A stretch of DNA of 64,000 nucleotides from NCBI GenBank assembly GCA_001931535.1, contig CP016211.1, positions 12,012,377 to 12,076,376 of the forward strand, given 5' to 3'. Made by a program: the position numbers and the translations under genes. The DNA comes from Minicystis rosea. GTDB lineage: Bacteria > Myxococcota_A > Polyangia > Polyangiales > Polyangiaceae. The notes beneath the pieces were generated by a model. That model worked only from the letters and a program-made list of their open reading frames with translations. It was not told the origin of the DNA and did no database searches. The number at the start of each line of letters is the position of its first letter. Position 1 is the stretch's first letter. Below, one piece after another: positions 44,119 through 55,084 of this stretch.

Positions 44119-47100
44119 GAACGATGGCCTGCCCGCGGTGCTCGCCCATCGCTATCGCGTCCTCCGGGTGCTCGGGCGCGGGGGCTTGGCGTCGGCGATC
44201 CTCGTGCGGGACGAGGCGCTCGGGATCGAGCGGTGTCTCAAGCTGCTCGACGACGCGGGCGCGGACGGCGCGCGGCGTGCGGCGCTGCGGCGCGAGTTCC
44301 AGCTCTTGGCGGGGCTGTCGCATCCCAACTTGGCGGCGGTCCACGACTTCGGGGTCGCGGCGATCGCGGGCGGGAGCGCGTTCTTCTTCACGGCCGACTT
44401 CGTGCGCGGGCTACCGCTGCCGACGTTCGCGGTGGGCAAGACGTTCGCCGAGGTCCGCGGCGCGCTGCTCGGTCCGCTCGCGGCGCTCGCCTTCCTCCAT
44501 CGCGCGGGGATTCGGCATGGAGACGTGAAGCCGGAGAACATCCTCGTCGACGAAGGCCGCGGCGTGCTCCTCGACTTGTCGTGCGCCGCGCGGCTCGCGC
44601 AGCCCGCACGCGAGGCGACGGTGAGCGGAACGGCTGGGTTCATCGCGCCCGAGGTGATGCGCGGCGAGCACCACGACGCGCGCGCGGATCTGTATGCGTT
44701 CGGGAAGGTGCTCTACGCGGTGGCCGACGTCATCGCGGATCGGTTGCCCGATGCGGTGGCCGCGCTCGCGCGACGGTTGACCGAAGCGCGCGCGGAGCTC
44801 CGGCCGAGCGAGGCGAGCGAGGCGCTGGAAGCGCTCGGCGCTTCGGCGAACGAGCTCCACGTTCCTCTGCGCGAGGCCTCGGTGACCGTGGGGCGCGCGG
44901 CGGAGATCGCGCGCGGCGAGGCGGCCCTCGCGGCGACGTTGCACGGCGCGCCGGGAGCGCGCGTGGTGGTGATCCGCGGCGCGCGCGGGAGCGGGAGGAG
45001 CCGGGTCCTGCGCGAGCTGAAGTGGCGCGCGGAGCTCGCCTGCACGACGATCGAAGGCTTTCCCCGCGCGACCGAGGGCGCGGTCGCGGCGATGTTGGCG
45101 CGCGCGCTCGGACATACGGAGCAACACGCGCATGGCGCAGGGCTCGTGCTCACGGCGCTCGCGGAGATCGAGCGTCGCGGCGAGCCGGTGGTGCTCGCGG
45201 TGGACGATGCGGATCGGCTCGCGCCGGGAGATCGCGAGGCCTTCGAGCTGCTCGCGCGGAGCTTGCGCAGCGATGGCCCGGTGCTGCTCTTGGCGAGCGA
45301 GAGTGCGGCGTCGTCGTCGCTCGGATCGACGGCGACGGTCGAAGCGATCGCGCTGGAGCCGTTGAGCGAAGAGGCCGTGCGCGCGTGGGCGTTGGATCTC
45401 GGGATCGGCGAGGCGGCATCCGCGATCTTGCGCGCGAGCGGCGGGCATGCGGCGGACGTCGCGGAGATCGCGGGGCGCGTGCTGGCCGGAGAGGCGGCGT
45501 GCAGCGCGGGCATGGCGGCGCGAAGGACGCGCCTCGCGGCGGCGGAAGCTTCGGCCGAAGCCGCGCGCACACCGGCCGAGGTGCTGGCTGCCGCGGAGGC
45601 GCTGGAGCTGTCGGGCGCTTCGGCACGCGCGCTCGAGGTGCTGGCGCGGCTCGATGCCGGCGCGATCGCGATCGACGACGCGGTGAGCCTGTGGTTGCGC
45701 AAGGCGTCCTGTCTCTTGGTGCGCGGCGAGCCGCGGGAGGCGCTGGCCACGGTGGAGCGCGCCCTCGCCGAAGCGCGCACACCCGAAGCGACGGCGCGGG
45801 CGCACGATCTCGCGGCGCGGGCGCAGAGCCGCTTGGGCGCGCACGGCGAAGCGCGGGCCCGCGCCGAGGCTGCGCTCGCGATCGCGGAGGCCCCGTCGCA
45901 GCGGGCCGATCTGCACGAGGCGGCGGGGATCGCGGCGAGCTACGCCGGTGATCACGGGGCCGCGCGGGCCCACCTCGCGACGGCGGTCGCGCTGCACCGC
46001 GATCTCGCGTCGCCGCGCCGGCTCGTACGGGTGCTCTCGTGTCAGGCCATCGATGCGTACCGCGCCGGTGAGCTCGACGCGGCCGTTGCCGGCTATCGGC
46101 GCGCGCTCGACGTGGCGGAGCGCGGCGGGTTGATCGAACAGATCGCGCGGTCGAGCTTGAACCTGGCGACCGCGTGTCATCAACGCGGGGACTATGCCGA
46201 AGCGCTCCGCGCCTACGAGCGCGGGGAGCGCGTCGCGGCGGCGCTCTCGCAGGAGGATCTGCTCGCCATCTTCGAGTTCGATCTGGCCAAGCTCTGGGCG
46301 GACGTGGGCGCGTGGGACCGGGCCGAGCACCGCGCGCTCCGCGCGGAGCGGGCCTCGATGCGGGTGGGCGCGCGCTTCTTCACGGCCGCGGCGCGATCGG
46401 TGCTCGGCGATTGCGCGCTCGCGCGCGGCGACGTGGGCGAAGCCATCGCCCGGTTCGAAGCGGCGCGCGAAGGGTTCGCAACCGAGGGCGCGACGCGCGA
46501 GGTGGCGGAGGAGGACTTGGAGCTCGCGCGGGCCCGCCTCGCGGCGGGCGACATCGCGGAGGCGCGCGCGGCCATCGAGCGCGCGCGCGGATCGTCGATC
46601 GTCGAGCAGGCCAGCGATCTGGCGGCGCGCGCGTCCATCCTCGAAGGACGCGCGGCGCTGGTCACGGGCGATGCCGCGACGGCGACGGCGTCCTTCGATG
46701 CGGCGCAGGAGACCGCGGGGCGCGCGGGGAGCTTGGATCTCCTCGCGGAAGCGCTCGCGCTCGCCGGCGAGGCGGAGCGCGCGCGTGCCATCTGGGCGCC
46801 GATCGAAGCGCTCTTGCCCGAGCCTCTCCGCGCGGGCTTTCGCGCGCACCCGCGCCGTCGCGCCGTGCTCGATCGCCCGCCGCCTGCGCCCGCGCCCGCG
46901 GCTCCGATCGCGGCGCCGCCCAGCGGCGAGGCGTCGCGGATCGCCAAGCTCGAGCGCCTGATCGCGCTCTTTCGCAAGCTCAACAGCACGCTCGAGACGG
47001 CGGAGGTCCTCGGCATGGCGCTCGACGCGGCCATCGACCTCACCGAAGCGGAGCGCGGCTTCATCATCCTCGACGAGCCCGAGAAGGGCGAGCTCCACGT

Positions 47101-48505
47101 GCCCGTGGCGCGCAACGTCGATCGCGAGAAGGTGGGCAAGAGCCACCTCAAGTACAGCCGCAGCATCGCGGAGCAGGCCATCTCCACCGCGGAGCCGGTG
47201 ATCACGGTGGACGCGAGCGCCGACGATCGCTTCCGCGAGCAGCGCTCCGTCCACGCCATGCGGTTGCGCTCGGTGATCGCGGTGCCCATCCGATCGCCCG
47301 ACCGCGTGCTCGGGGCGCTCTACCTCGACAATCGCTTCTCGCAGGCGCGCTTCGGGCGAGAGGACGCCGACCTTCTCCTCGCCTTCTCCGATCAGGTCGC
47401 GCTCGCGCTCCGCAATGCGCGCACGCTCGAGGATCTGCGGCGCCGCACGATCGAGCTGGAGGAGGAGCGCGGCCGCGTCGAGGCGCTCGCCCGCGGACAG
47501 GCCGAGCGCATCGAGGAGCTCGCGGAGGAGATCCGCGTGCGCCAAGAGGCGCTCGAGCACCGCCACGATTACCGCTCGATCATCGGGCGCGGGGCCGCGA
47601 TGACGAAGCTGTTCCGCACGCTCGATCGCGTCATCGACTCGCCGCTCCCCGTGCTCGTGCTGGGCGAGAGCGGGACGGGCAAGGAGCTGGTCGCGCGCGC
47701 CGTGCACTACCAGAGCGGGCGCCGCGCCGGCCCGTTCGTGGGGGTGAACTGCGCCGCGCTCCCGGCGACGCTCCTCGAGTCGGAGCTCTTCGGCCACGTG
47801 AAGGGCGCCTTCACGGGCGCCGATCGCGATCGCGTGGGCCTCGTGGCGCTGGCGCGCGGCGGCACCCTCTTCCTCGACGAGCTCGGCGAGATGCCGCTCG
47901 AAGTGCAGGCGAAGCTCCTCCGCGTGGTGCAGGAGCGCGAGGTGCGCCCCGTCGGCGCGGCCTCGAGCACGCCCGTCGACTTCCGCCTCGTGTGCGCGAC
48001 CAACCGCGATCTCCGCGCCGAGGTCGCCCGCGGACGCTTTCGCGAAGATCTCTACTACCGCGTCGGCGTGGTGGAGGTCCCGCTCCCGCCGCTCCGGGAT
48101 CGCACGGAGGATCTACCGCACCTCGCCATCCACTTCGTGGGTCGCGCCGCCGAGAACCTGGGCCGCCCCGCGCCGCGCCTCAGCGGCGCCGCCATGCGCA
48201 AGCTCACGCAACACCGCTGGCCCGGCAACGTACGCGAGCTGGAGAACGTGATCACCAAGGCCGTCGTCTTCGCCTCGGGCCAGCAGCTCGGCCCGGACGA
48301 CATCGATCTCCCGCGGCTCGCGCCCCCCGCGCGCCGCGCCGCCCCGCGCGAGGATCGCAGCCAAGAGGCCGACGAGCGCTCCCTCATCCTCGCGGCCCTC
48401 GCGCGCACCGACTGGAACGCCGCGCTCGCAGCCCGCGATCTCGGGATGCCGCGCGCCACGTTCTACCGCCGTCTCACGCACTACGGCATCCGTCGCGAGC
48501 GTTAG
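44111..48505 (+). CDS. multi-domain sigma-54-dependent regulator with protein kinase, ATPase, TPR and GAF domains
   Basis: This 1464-residue fusion has the order Ser/Thr kinase-like (about 15-240), STAND/AAA-type ATPase (about 255-500; VVIRGARGSGRSRVL), TPR helices (500-930), GAF sensor (941-1110), coiled coil, then the sigma-54 AAA+ activator. The activator has Walker A GESGTGKE near 1183 and GAFTGA near 1233, and a C-terminal Fis-type HTH (about 1430-1464, WNAALAARDLGMPRATFYRR). The kinase keeps the Lys (ERCLKLL) and catalytic Asp (HGDVKPENIL, so HGD rather than HRD) and has DLS for DFG. It should activate sigma-54 promoters on signals via GAF, TPR or phosphorylation. TGTCTCA repeats overlap its start. 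Confidence 0.92.
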   Translation: MRQNDGLPAVLAHRYRVLRVLGRGGLASAILVRDEALGIERCLKLLDDAGADGARRAALRREFQLLAGLSHPNLAAVHDFGVAAIAGGSAFFFTADFVRGLPLPTFAVGKTFAEVRGALLGPLAALAFLHRAGIRHGDVKPENILVDEGRGVLLDLSCAARLAQPAREATVSGTAGFIAPEVMRGEHHDARADLYAFGKVLYAVADVIADRLPDAVAALARRLTEARAELRPSEASEALEALGASANELHVPLREASVTVGRAAEIARGEAALAATLHGAPGARVVVIRGARGSGRSRVLRELKWRAELACTTIEGFPRATEGAVAAMLARALGHTEQHAHGAGLVLTALAEIERRGEPVVLAVDDADRLAPGDREAFELLARSLRSDGPVLLLASESAASSSLGSTATVEAIALEPLSEEAVRAWALDLGIGEAASAILRASGGHAADVAEIAGRVLAGEAACSAGMAARRTRLAAAEASAEAARTPAEVLAAAEALELSGASARALEVLARLDAGAIAIDDAVSLWLRKASCLLVRGEPREALATVERALAEARTPEATARAHDLAARAQSRLGAHGEARARAEAALAIAEAPSQRADLHEAAGIAASYAGDHGAARAHLATAVALHRDLASPRRLVRVLSCQAIDAYRAGELDAAVAGYRRALDVAERGGLIEQIARSSLNLATACHQRGDYAEALRAYERGERVAAALSQEDLLAIFEFDLAKLWADVGAWDRAEHRALRAERASMRVGARFFTAAARSVLGDCALARGDVGEAIARFEAAREGFATEGATREVAEEDLELARARLAAGDIAEARAAIERARGSSIVEQASDLAARASILEGRAALVTGDAATATASFDAAQETAGRAGSLDLLAEALALAGEAERARAIWAPIEALLPEPLRAGFRAHPRRRAVLDRPPPAPAPAAPIAAPPSGEASRIAKLERLIALFRKLNSTLETAEVLGMALDAAIDLTEAERGFIILDEPEKGELHVPVARNVDREKVGKSHLKYSRSIAEQAISTAEPVITVDASADDRFREQRSVHAMRLRSVIAVPIRSPDRVLGALYLDNRFSQARFGREDADLLLAFSDQVALALRNARTLEDLRRRTIELEEERGRVEALARGQAERIEELAEEIRVRQEALEHRHDYRSIIGRGAAMTKLFRTLDRVIDSPLPVLVLGESGTGKELVARAVHYQSGRRAGPFVGVNCAALPATLLESELFGHVKGAFTGADRDRVGLVALARGGTLFLDELGEMPLEVQAKLLRVVQEREVRPVGAASSTPVDFRLVCATNRDLRAEVARGRFREDLYYRVGVVEVPLPPLRDRTEDLPHLAIHFVGRAAENLGRPAPRLSGAAMRKLTQHRWPGNVRELENVITKAVVFASGQQLGPDDIDLPRLAPPARRAAPREDRSQEADERSLILAALARTDWNAALAARDLGMPRATFYRRLTHYGIRRER

Positions 48506-48538
48506 GTGGTCGCAATCGTTGGAGGTCAAACGATTCGG

Positions 48539-48554
48539 TTTGAGCTCAAACGAT
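48539..48554. repeat. TTTGAGCTCAAACGAT motif, copy 2
   Basis: Identical to 43269-43284. It lies 14 bases past the selA stop (minus strand), in a 62-base gap between convergent genes that also holds another TCAAACGATT (48525-48534). Inverted pairs (TCAAAC ... GTTTGA) make small hairpins. Confidence 0.6.
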
Positions 48555-48567
48555 TGATTCGCCGGCC

Positions 48568-49941
<1,374 letters not shown>

Positions 49942-50132
49942 GGCGATGCTGGTTCCGTTTACTCGTGGGCCCCGGGCAATGATAGCTTCTTTGCGCCCCG
50001 TCCTTTGGCCCGCTGGTCCGCTCGGCCGCTGGGCCTCGATGCGATCGCGCGTGGGTCGACCCTCGCGCTTCGCCTCACGTTGGAGGTCGGCTCGGTCCGC
50101 CGGCTCGTCCTCCAAGCCCCGGAGAAGCCTTC

Positions 50133-53100
50133 ATGCGAAGCATCCCGTTGCTCAAGCGCCTCACCGTCCTGCTCGTGCTCGGCGCCGCCGCGAGCCCGCT
50201 GGTCCCCAGCCATGCCTCGGCCGGCTGGCCGCCGCCGCCCAACGCCACGTCGGCCGACATGGCCGATCCGGCCAACTGGCCCAACGATCCCGGCTACGGC
50301 TTCTCCACCACCGCGAACGGGCAGTGGAACCTGTACTCGTTCATGCCCGACGTCTCGAAGAACGTGCGCAAGGCGGAGACCGCCTCCGGCATGTCCGTCG
50401 ATCTCGCGTGGCGCTTGACGATCGGTGACCCGTCCATCGTCATCGCCATCACCGACTCCGGCATCAAATGGGACGAGGACGATCTCCTCGACAAGGTCTA
50501 CCTGAACCACCGCGAGCTCGTGAACCACAAGCCGCTGCACGCGGACAGCTCGCCGTGCGGCGGCACGGGTGAGCTCGCGGGCTTCGACTGCAACGGCGAC
50601 GGCATCCTCACGGTCTCCGATTACAAGGACTCGCCCAACCTCACGCCGGCCGCGAGCCAAGGCCATCCGCTCGGCGATCGCAACGGCAACGGCAAGCTCG
50701 ACGCGGGCGACTTGATCCTGAACTTCTCCGACAAGACCGACGACGACGGCAACGGGTACGTCGACGACATCGCCGGTTGGGACTTCATGAAGGACGACAA
50801 CAACCCGTACGACGACACGCGGTACGGGCACGGCACCGGCGAGGCCAACGACTCGACCGGCGCCGCGAACAACGGCATCGGCGACGCCGGCGTGTGCCCG
50901 AACTGTCGCTTCATGCCGATGCGCGTGGGCGACAGCTTCATCACCGACGTCGCGAGCTTCGGCAAGGCGGTCGTCTTCGCCACCGACAACGGCGCGCGCA
51001 TCGTGCAGTGCGCGCTCGGCACCATCAACATGAACCACTTCGCGCAGTCGGCGCTCGACTACGCGTACTCGAAGGACACGCTCGTCATCACCAGCATGGC
51101 CGACGAGAACTCGCGGCACCACAACGTGCCCGCGGCGGCCAACCACACGCTGCCGGTGCACGCGATCACGTACGACGCCAACTCGATCAAGAACGCGACG
51201 ACGTTCCTCGGCTTCCACCCCTGCTCCAACTTCGGCGGGCAGAACCTCCTCAGCGCCTCGGGCTCGGGCTGCTCCAGCGAAGCCACGGGCAAGCTCTCCG
51301 GCATCGCCGGCCTCGTGTACTCCGCGGCCCTCAAGTACAACGTCACGCCGCAGCTCACGCCCGGCGAAGCGCACTCGCTCTTCTTCACGACGGCGGACGA
51401 CATCGACGTGCCCGAGTCCCAAGAGCCGGGCTCGCCGTACAAGTGGTCGCAGCCGGGCTTCGATCAGCGCTTCGGCTATGGCCGCGTCAACGCCACCAAG
51501 GCCGTCGAAGCCATCCGCGACGGCAAGATCCCGCCCGCCGTCGACATCGTGTCGCCCACCTGGTTCACGGTCCTCTACAAGGATCAGGCGACGGCTCCGA
51601 TCGAGATCAAGGGCACCGTCTCGGCCAAGCGCGCCAAGTCGTTCGACTACGTGGTCGAGTGGGCGCCGGGCGTGCAGCCGCTCGACAACGCGTTCAAGGC
51701 CGTCGCGCCCGAGCAGAAGAACCTCCCGCCCACGATGGTCATCGGCTCCGACGGCCCGCTCGCGAGCATCGATCTCAAGAACATCGATCCCACGCACGAG
51801 CGCGACATCGACAGCCAGTTCGGCGAGAACGACACGGCCATCACCGTGCGCGTGCGCTCCGTGGCGCACTACGGCGATCCCATCGGCGACGTGCGCGGCG
51901 AGCTGCGCCGCACGTACTACGTGCACTCGGATCCCACGCTGGCCAAGGGCTTCCCCATCTACGTGGGCGAGAGCGGCGAGACGAGCCCGAAGATGGTGGA
52001 TCTCGACGGCGACGGCGTCCGCGAGCTGATCTACCCGACGGCGGGCGGCGTCTTGCACGTCTACAAGCTCGGCGCGAACGGCCCTTCGGAGCTCGCGGGC
52101 TTCCCCTACCGTGCCCTCCCGGAGGACGGCCTGATCACGCCGGCCCCCACGCCGAACACGCCCGTCTACCTCGACGCGCCCGCGTACAAGACGAAGGCCG
52201 TCGATCCCGCCATCGGGGGCGAGCCCTTCATGCTCTCTCCGGCGGTCGCGGATCTCGACGGTGACGGCAAGCCGGAGATCGTGCTGGCCACGTTCTCGGG
52301 CAGCATCTACGTCGTCGGCGCCGACGGCAAGGACAAGGCCGGTTGGCCGAAGCGCCTGCCGCTCGTGCCCTCGTGCTCCACCGACGTGAACGACACCAAG
52401 GTCGAGCCGTGCATGGACACGGAGACCCGCATCGCCCGCGGCTCCTTCGCGGCCCCGGTGCTCGCCGACCTCGACAAGGACGGCAAGCTCGACATCATCC
52501 AGGCTGCCTTCGACGGGAAGGTCTATGCCTTCCACGGCGACGGCACGGCGGTCGACGGCTGGCCGGTCGAGATCCACTACACCGGCAAGTTCAGCGAGGA
52601 GCCGAAGAAGAACCGCATCCTCACCACGCCGGCGATCGCCGACTTCAACGGCGACGGCATCCCCGATCTCCTCGTCGGATCGAACGAGCGCCTCGGCAGC
52701 GGCGGGCAGGCGGGCGCCATCTACATCATCGACGGCCGCGGGACGAAGGCACCGAGCCTGGTGCTGCCCAACTGGCCCGTCACGATGACCTCGTTCGAGC
52801 TCTTCCCGCTCGTCGCCGAGGGCGTGCCCAACGCGGGCGTGATCGCGTCCTTCAATGGGAAGCCGCACGCCATCATGCACGGCAACGCTTCGCTGCCGCT
52901 CATCCTCCCGGTCGACCCGGGCGCACAGACCTCGCTCTCGGCGACCCCGCCGAATGCCGCTCCGCAGCGTCCTGATCCCAACGATCCGAGCAAGACGCTG
53001 AAGGGCGTCGATCCGGCCGCCATCTTCGGGCCGCTCAGCAAGGCCGAGACGCCGAACACGATGCTCCCGCTCTTCGCGCAGCCGTCGGTGGGCGACATCG

Positions 53101-53831
53101 ATCAGGACGGCGTGCCCGACGTCATCGCCTCCGGTGGCTCGCTCAACCTGGCCATCAACCTCCAGTCGTCCGCGGGCAACAGCGGTCTCCGCGGCGACAA
53201 CCTCCTCGCGATCTGGAGCGGCAAGACGGGCGCGATGATGCCGGCCTCGCCCATGGTTCTCGAGGACTTCACCTTCTTCAACAGCCAGGTCATCGCCGAC
53301 CTCGACGGCGACGACTACCCCGAGGTCATCACCGGCTCCGGCGGTTACTTCGTGCATGCCTTCGACGGCTGCGGCCGCGAGCCCAAGGGCTTCCCCAAGT
53401 TCACCGGCCAATGGATCATCTCCACCGCGGCGGTCGGCGATCTCGACGGCGATCACAAGCTCGAGCTCGCGCTCGGCACGCGTGATGGCTGGCTCTACGT
53501 CTGGCACACCGAGGGCAAGGACGACGGCGTCATCGAGTGGGACAGCTTCCACCACGACAACCAGAACACCGGCAACCTCGACACGCCGCTCACGCAGGGC
53601 ACGAAGGGCCGCAAGGCGGCGAAGCCCCTCACCATCGACAGCTGCATGACTGGCGAGGGCGGCTCTTCCTCGTCGGCCTCGAGCTCCAGCTCGAGCGGCA
53701 AGCCGGACCAGGTCGATCCCGAAGGCGGCTGCTCCTGCCGCGCCGGCGAGGACGACGCCGGTGCCTACGGCGCCACGTTCGCGCTCGTCGGCCTCGGCCT
53801 CGCCGCGGCCCGCCGTCGCCGCCGCGCGTGA
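50133..53831 (+). CDS. subtilisin-family (S8) protease-like protein with VCBS repeats and MYXO-CTERM-like tail
   Basis: This 1232-residue exported protein has a signal peptide (residues 1-30). The peptidase S8 domain has Asp108 (AITDSGI), His233 (YGHGTGEAND) and Ser382 in SGCSSEATGK, where family GTSMATP is expected; the Ser is kept but neighbours are changed. Two EF-hand-like loops (FDCNGDGILTVSDY, DRNGNGKLDAGDLILN) interrupt it. Then come about seven VCBS/FG-GAP repeats (MVDLDGDGVRELIYPT, VADLDGDGKPEIVLAT, IADFNGDGIPDLLVGS) that form a propeller. The tail (Ser linker, GCSCRAG, hydrophobic helix, RRRRR) is MYXO-CTERM-like. It is probably surface-anchored; whether the protease is active is open. 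Confidence 0.9.
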   Translation: MRSIPLLKRLTVLLVLGAAASPLVPSHASAGWPPPPNATSADMADPANWPNDPGYGFSTTANGQWNLYSFMPDVSKNVRKAETASGMSVDLAWRLTIGDPSIVIAITDSGIKWDEDDLLDKVYLNHRELVNHKPLHADSSPCGGTGELAGFDCNGDGILTVSDYKDSPNLTPAASQGHPLGDRNGNGKLDAGDLILNFSDKTDDDGNGYVDDIAGWDFMKDDNNPYDDTRYGHGTGEANDSTGAANNGIGDAGVCPNCRFMPMRVGDSFITDVASFGKAVVFATDNGARIVQCALGTINMNHFAQSALDYAYSKDTLVITSMADENSRHHNVPAAANHTLPVHAITYDANSIKNATTFLGFHPCSNFGGQNLLSASGSGCSSEATGKLSGIAGLVYSAALKYNVTPQLTPGEAHSLFFTTADDIDVPESQEPGSPYKWSQPGFDQRFGYGRVNATKAVEAIRDGKIPPAVDIVSPTWFTVLYKDQATAPIEIKGTVSAKRAKSFDYVVEWAPGVQPLDNAFKAVAPEQKNLPPTMVIGSDGPLASIDLKNIDPTHERDIDSQFGENDTAITVRVRSVAHYGDPIGDVRGELRRTYYVHSDPTLAKGFPIYVGESGETSPKMVDLDGDGVRELIYPTAGGVLHVYKLGANGPSELAGFPYRALPEDGLITPAPTPNTPVYLDAPAYKTKAVDPAIGGEPFMLSPAVADLDGDGKPEIVLATFSGSIYVVGADGKDKAGWPKRLPLVPSCSTDVNDTKVEPCMDTETRIARGSFAAPVLADLDKDGKLDIIQAAFDGKVYAFHGDGTAVDGWPVEIHYTGKFSEEPKKNRILTTPAIADFNGDGIPDLLVGSNERLGSGGQAGAIYIIDGRGTKAPSLVLPNWPVTMTSFELFPLVAEGVPNAGVIASFNGKPHAIMHGNASLPLILPVDPGAQTSLSATPPNAAPQRPDPNDPSKTLKGVDPAAIFGPLSKAETPNTMLPLFAQPSVGDIDQDGVPDVIASGGSLNLAINLQSSAGNSGLRGDNLLAIWSGKTGAMMPASPMVLEDFTFFNSQVIADLDGDDYPEVITGSGGYFVHAFDGCGREPKGFPKFTGQWIISTAAVGDLDGDHKLELALGTRDGWLYVWHTEGKDDGVIEWDSFHHDNQNTGNLDTPLTQGTKGRKAAKPLTIDSCMTGEGGSSSSASSSSSSGKPDQVDPEGGCSCRAGEDDAGAYGATFALVGLGLAAARRRRRA

Positions 53832-54194
53832 TCCCAACACCGATGGGCGGGTGACGCTTCACCCGCCCTCGTCCCACCACGCGATCGAAGCCTCGATCGC
53901 CGCTCCCCCAATCGATCGCAACCACGTTCGCCGCCGGTGACCATCCGATGGTCATCGCGTGCGCCACCTCTCACGAGCAACGAGCCTCGTCGACACGTCG
54001 CATCTCGCACGCGAGCGCGACGATGTTGCAGGACAAGATGCGCATCTCGCACGCGAGCGCGACGACCATCAGTCCGAAGCAACGATGTTGCAGGGCACGT
54101 CAGCACGTGCAGCGCGAGGCGTGCGGCGCGCGACGAAATCTCGAAAAGAGGGTGGGGCAGGGGAGGCGCTGGAAACAGCGCCGGAGCGGCAGCG
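53832..54194. other. intergenic, repeat-containing, no gene
   Basis: This is 363 bases between the subtilase gene and the convergent LEA-like gene. Apart from the 42-bp duplication (listed separately) and a second CGATGTTGCAGG copy (54083), it holds nothing gene-like. Confidence 0.55.
53999..54082. repeat. 42-bp-period duplication C
   Basis: A 25-base segment starting CGCATCTCGCACGCGAGCGC occurs at 53999 and again exactly 42 bases later at 54041. A diverged partial unit lies on the left (about 53957-53998). The sequence is unrelated to arrays A and B but has the same period. Confidence 0.75.
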
Positions 54195-54704
54195 TCAGAG
54201 CGGGAGCGGGATCGCGCTGCGGGCCGAGTCGACCACCATCTGGCGCGGGATCGAGCCGCCCTCGTCGACCGGGTAGTTGTCGCGCTCGATGCCGAAGGCG
54301 CGGGTCGCGGTGACGTCGGCGACGCCCTTCACGTGGTACGGGATGGCGTACGAGCCGGTCGTCTCGGCGACGAGCGCGGGGAGCGCCTGCCAAGGGATGG
54401 TGACCGGCACCTGGACGAACGTCGTCTGGTGCGACGGCAGCCATTGATTCGGTGAGTACTGGATCGGCCCGAGGTTCATCCCCCGGCCGAAGACGACGTT
54501 GCAGTTCACGTTGCGAACCTGCACGTCGTAGCTGTTGTCGTTGCGCACCTGGAGCAGGATCATCACCTGCAAGCCCCAGGTCGAAAGCCCGCGCAGCTCG
54601 GCGTGGTGCACCGTCACCTTGGGGTTGTTGACGCAGCCGGGTGCAGCCGAAAGCGCGAGAAGGACGGTTCCCAGGCCTGCCCACCGGCGCATGTTCCAGG
54701 TCAT
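54195..54704 (-). CDS. LEA-type lipoprotein
   Basis: This 169-residue lipoprotein has the signal MTWNMRRWAGLGTVLLALSA, then APGC (Cys24). The domain WGLQVMILLQVRNDNSYDVQ, VRNVNCNVVFG, ... PVTIPWQALPALVAETTGSY resembles a type 2 LEA (WHy) beta sandwich, found in some stress-linked periplasmic proteins. Other ATGs at 54719 and 54692 are possible. It stands alone. Function is inferred only from the fold resemblance. Confidence 0.75.
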   Translation of the reverse strand: MTWNMRRWAGLGTVLLALSAAPGCVNNPKVTVHHAELRGLSTWGLQVMILLQVRNDNSYDVQVRNVNCNVVFGRGMNLGPIQYSPNQWLPSHQTTFVQVPVTIPWQALPALVAETTGSYAIPYHVKGVADVTATRAFGIERDNYPVDEGGSIPRQMVVDSARSAIPLPL

Positions 54705-54804
54705 GAGCGCATCATACATCGACCCTTCGGGCACCGCCGGTGTCGGGCACGATCCCGTCAGCGGGCTGACCTACCGGCCGGGCGGCGCGCCGGTCAGGCC
54801 ATGA

Positions 54805-55084
54805 TCCACGCTCGTCGAGCGCAGGCACGCAGCCGCTCGCGGCCGCAATCGTGCTCGGCGCTGGCTCACCCAGCGCGCCCCCGTCGTCATCAGCGCCGGC
54901 TCGTCCAGCGCAGGCACGGAGCCGCTCGCGGCCCCGTCGTCGTCAGCGCCGGCTCGTCCAGCGCGAGGTCCATCGTGCTCGGCGCCGGCTCGTCCAGCGC
55001 GCGCATGGAGCCGCCCTCGGCCCATCGCAATCAGCGCTGGCTGGTCCAGCGCGGGGTTTGGGGCCGCTCGCGGCCCCATCGTGA
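54805..55084. repeat. array of 54-bp twin-hairpin repeats, full and 36-bp short forms
   Basis: Units starting GCTCGTCCAGCGC or variants lie at about 54810, 54864, 54899, 54952, 54988 and 55040, giving steps of 54, 35, 53, 36 and 52. Long units hold both GCGCCGGCTCGTCCGGCGC-like and GGGGCCGCTCGCGGCCCC hairpins; the 36-base form lacks the second, 18-base hairpin. It sits between the 5' side of the LEA-like gene and the 3' end of the MarR gene. Confidence 0.75.

Noticed and set aside
44411..47797. Very long antisense reading frame (over 1100 codons) opposite the sigma-54 fusion gene
   Set aside because: Arg/Ala/Glu-rich with no motifs; the opposite strand shows continuous recognisable domains. 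High GC keeps the antisense frame open.
49959..53840. Antisense reading frame of about 1290 codons opposite the subtilase gene
   Set aside because: Shadow of the subtilase/VCBS gene; no signal peptide or family motif.
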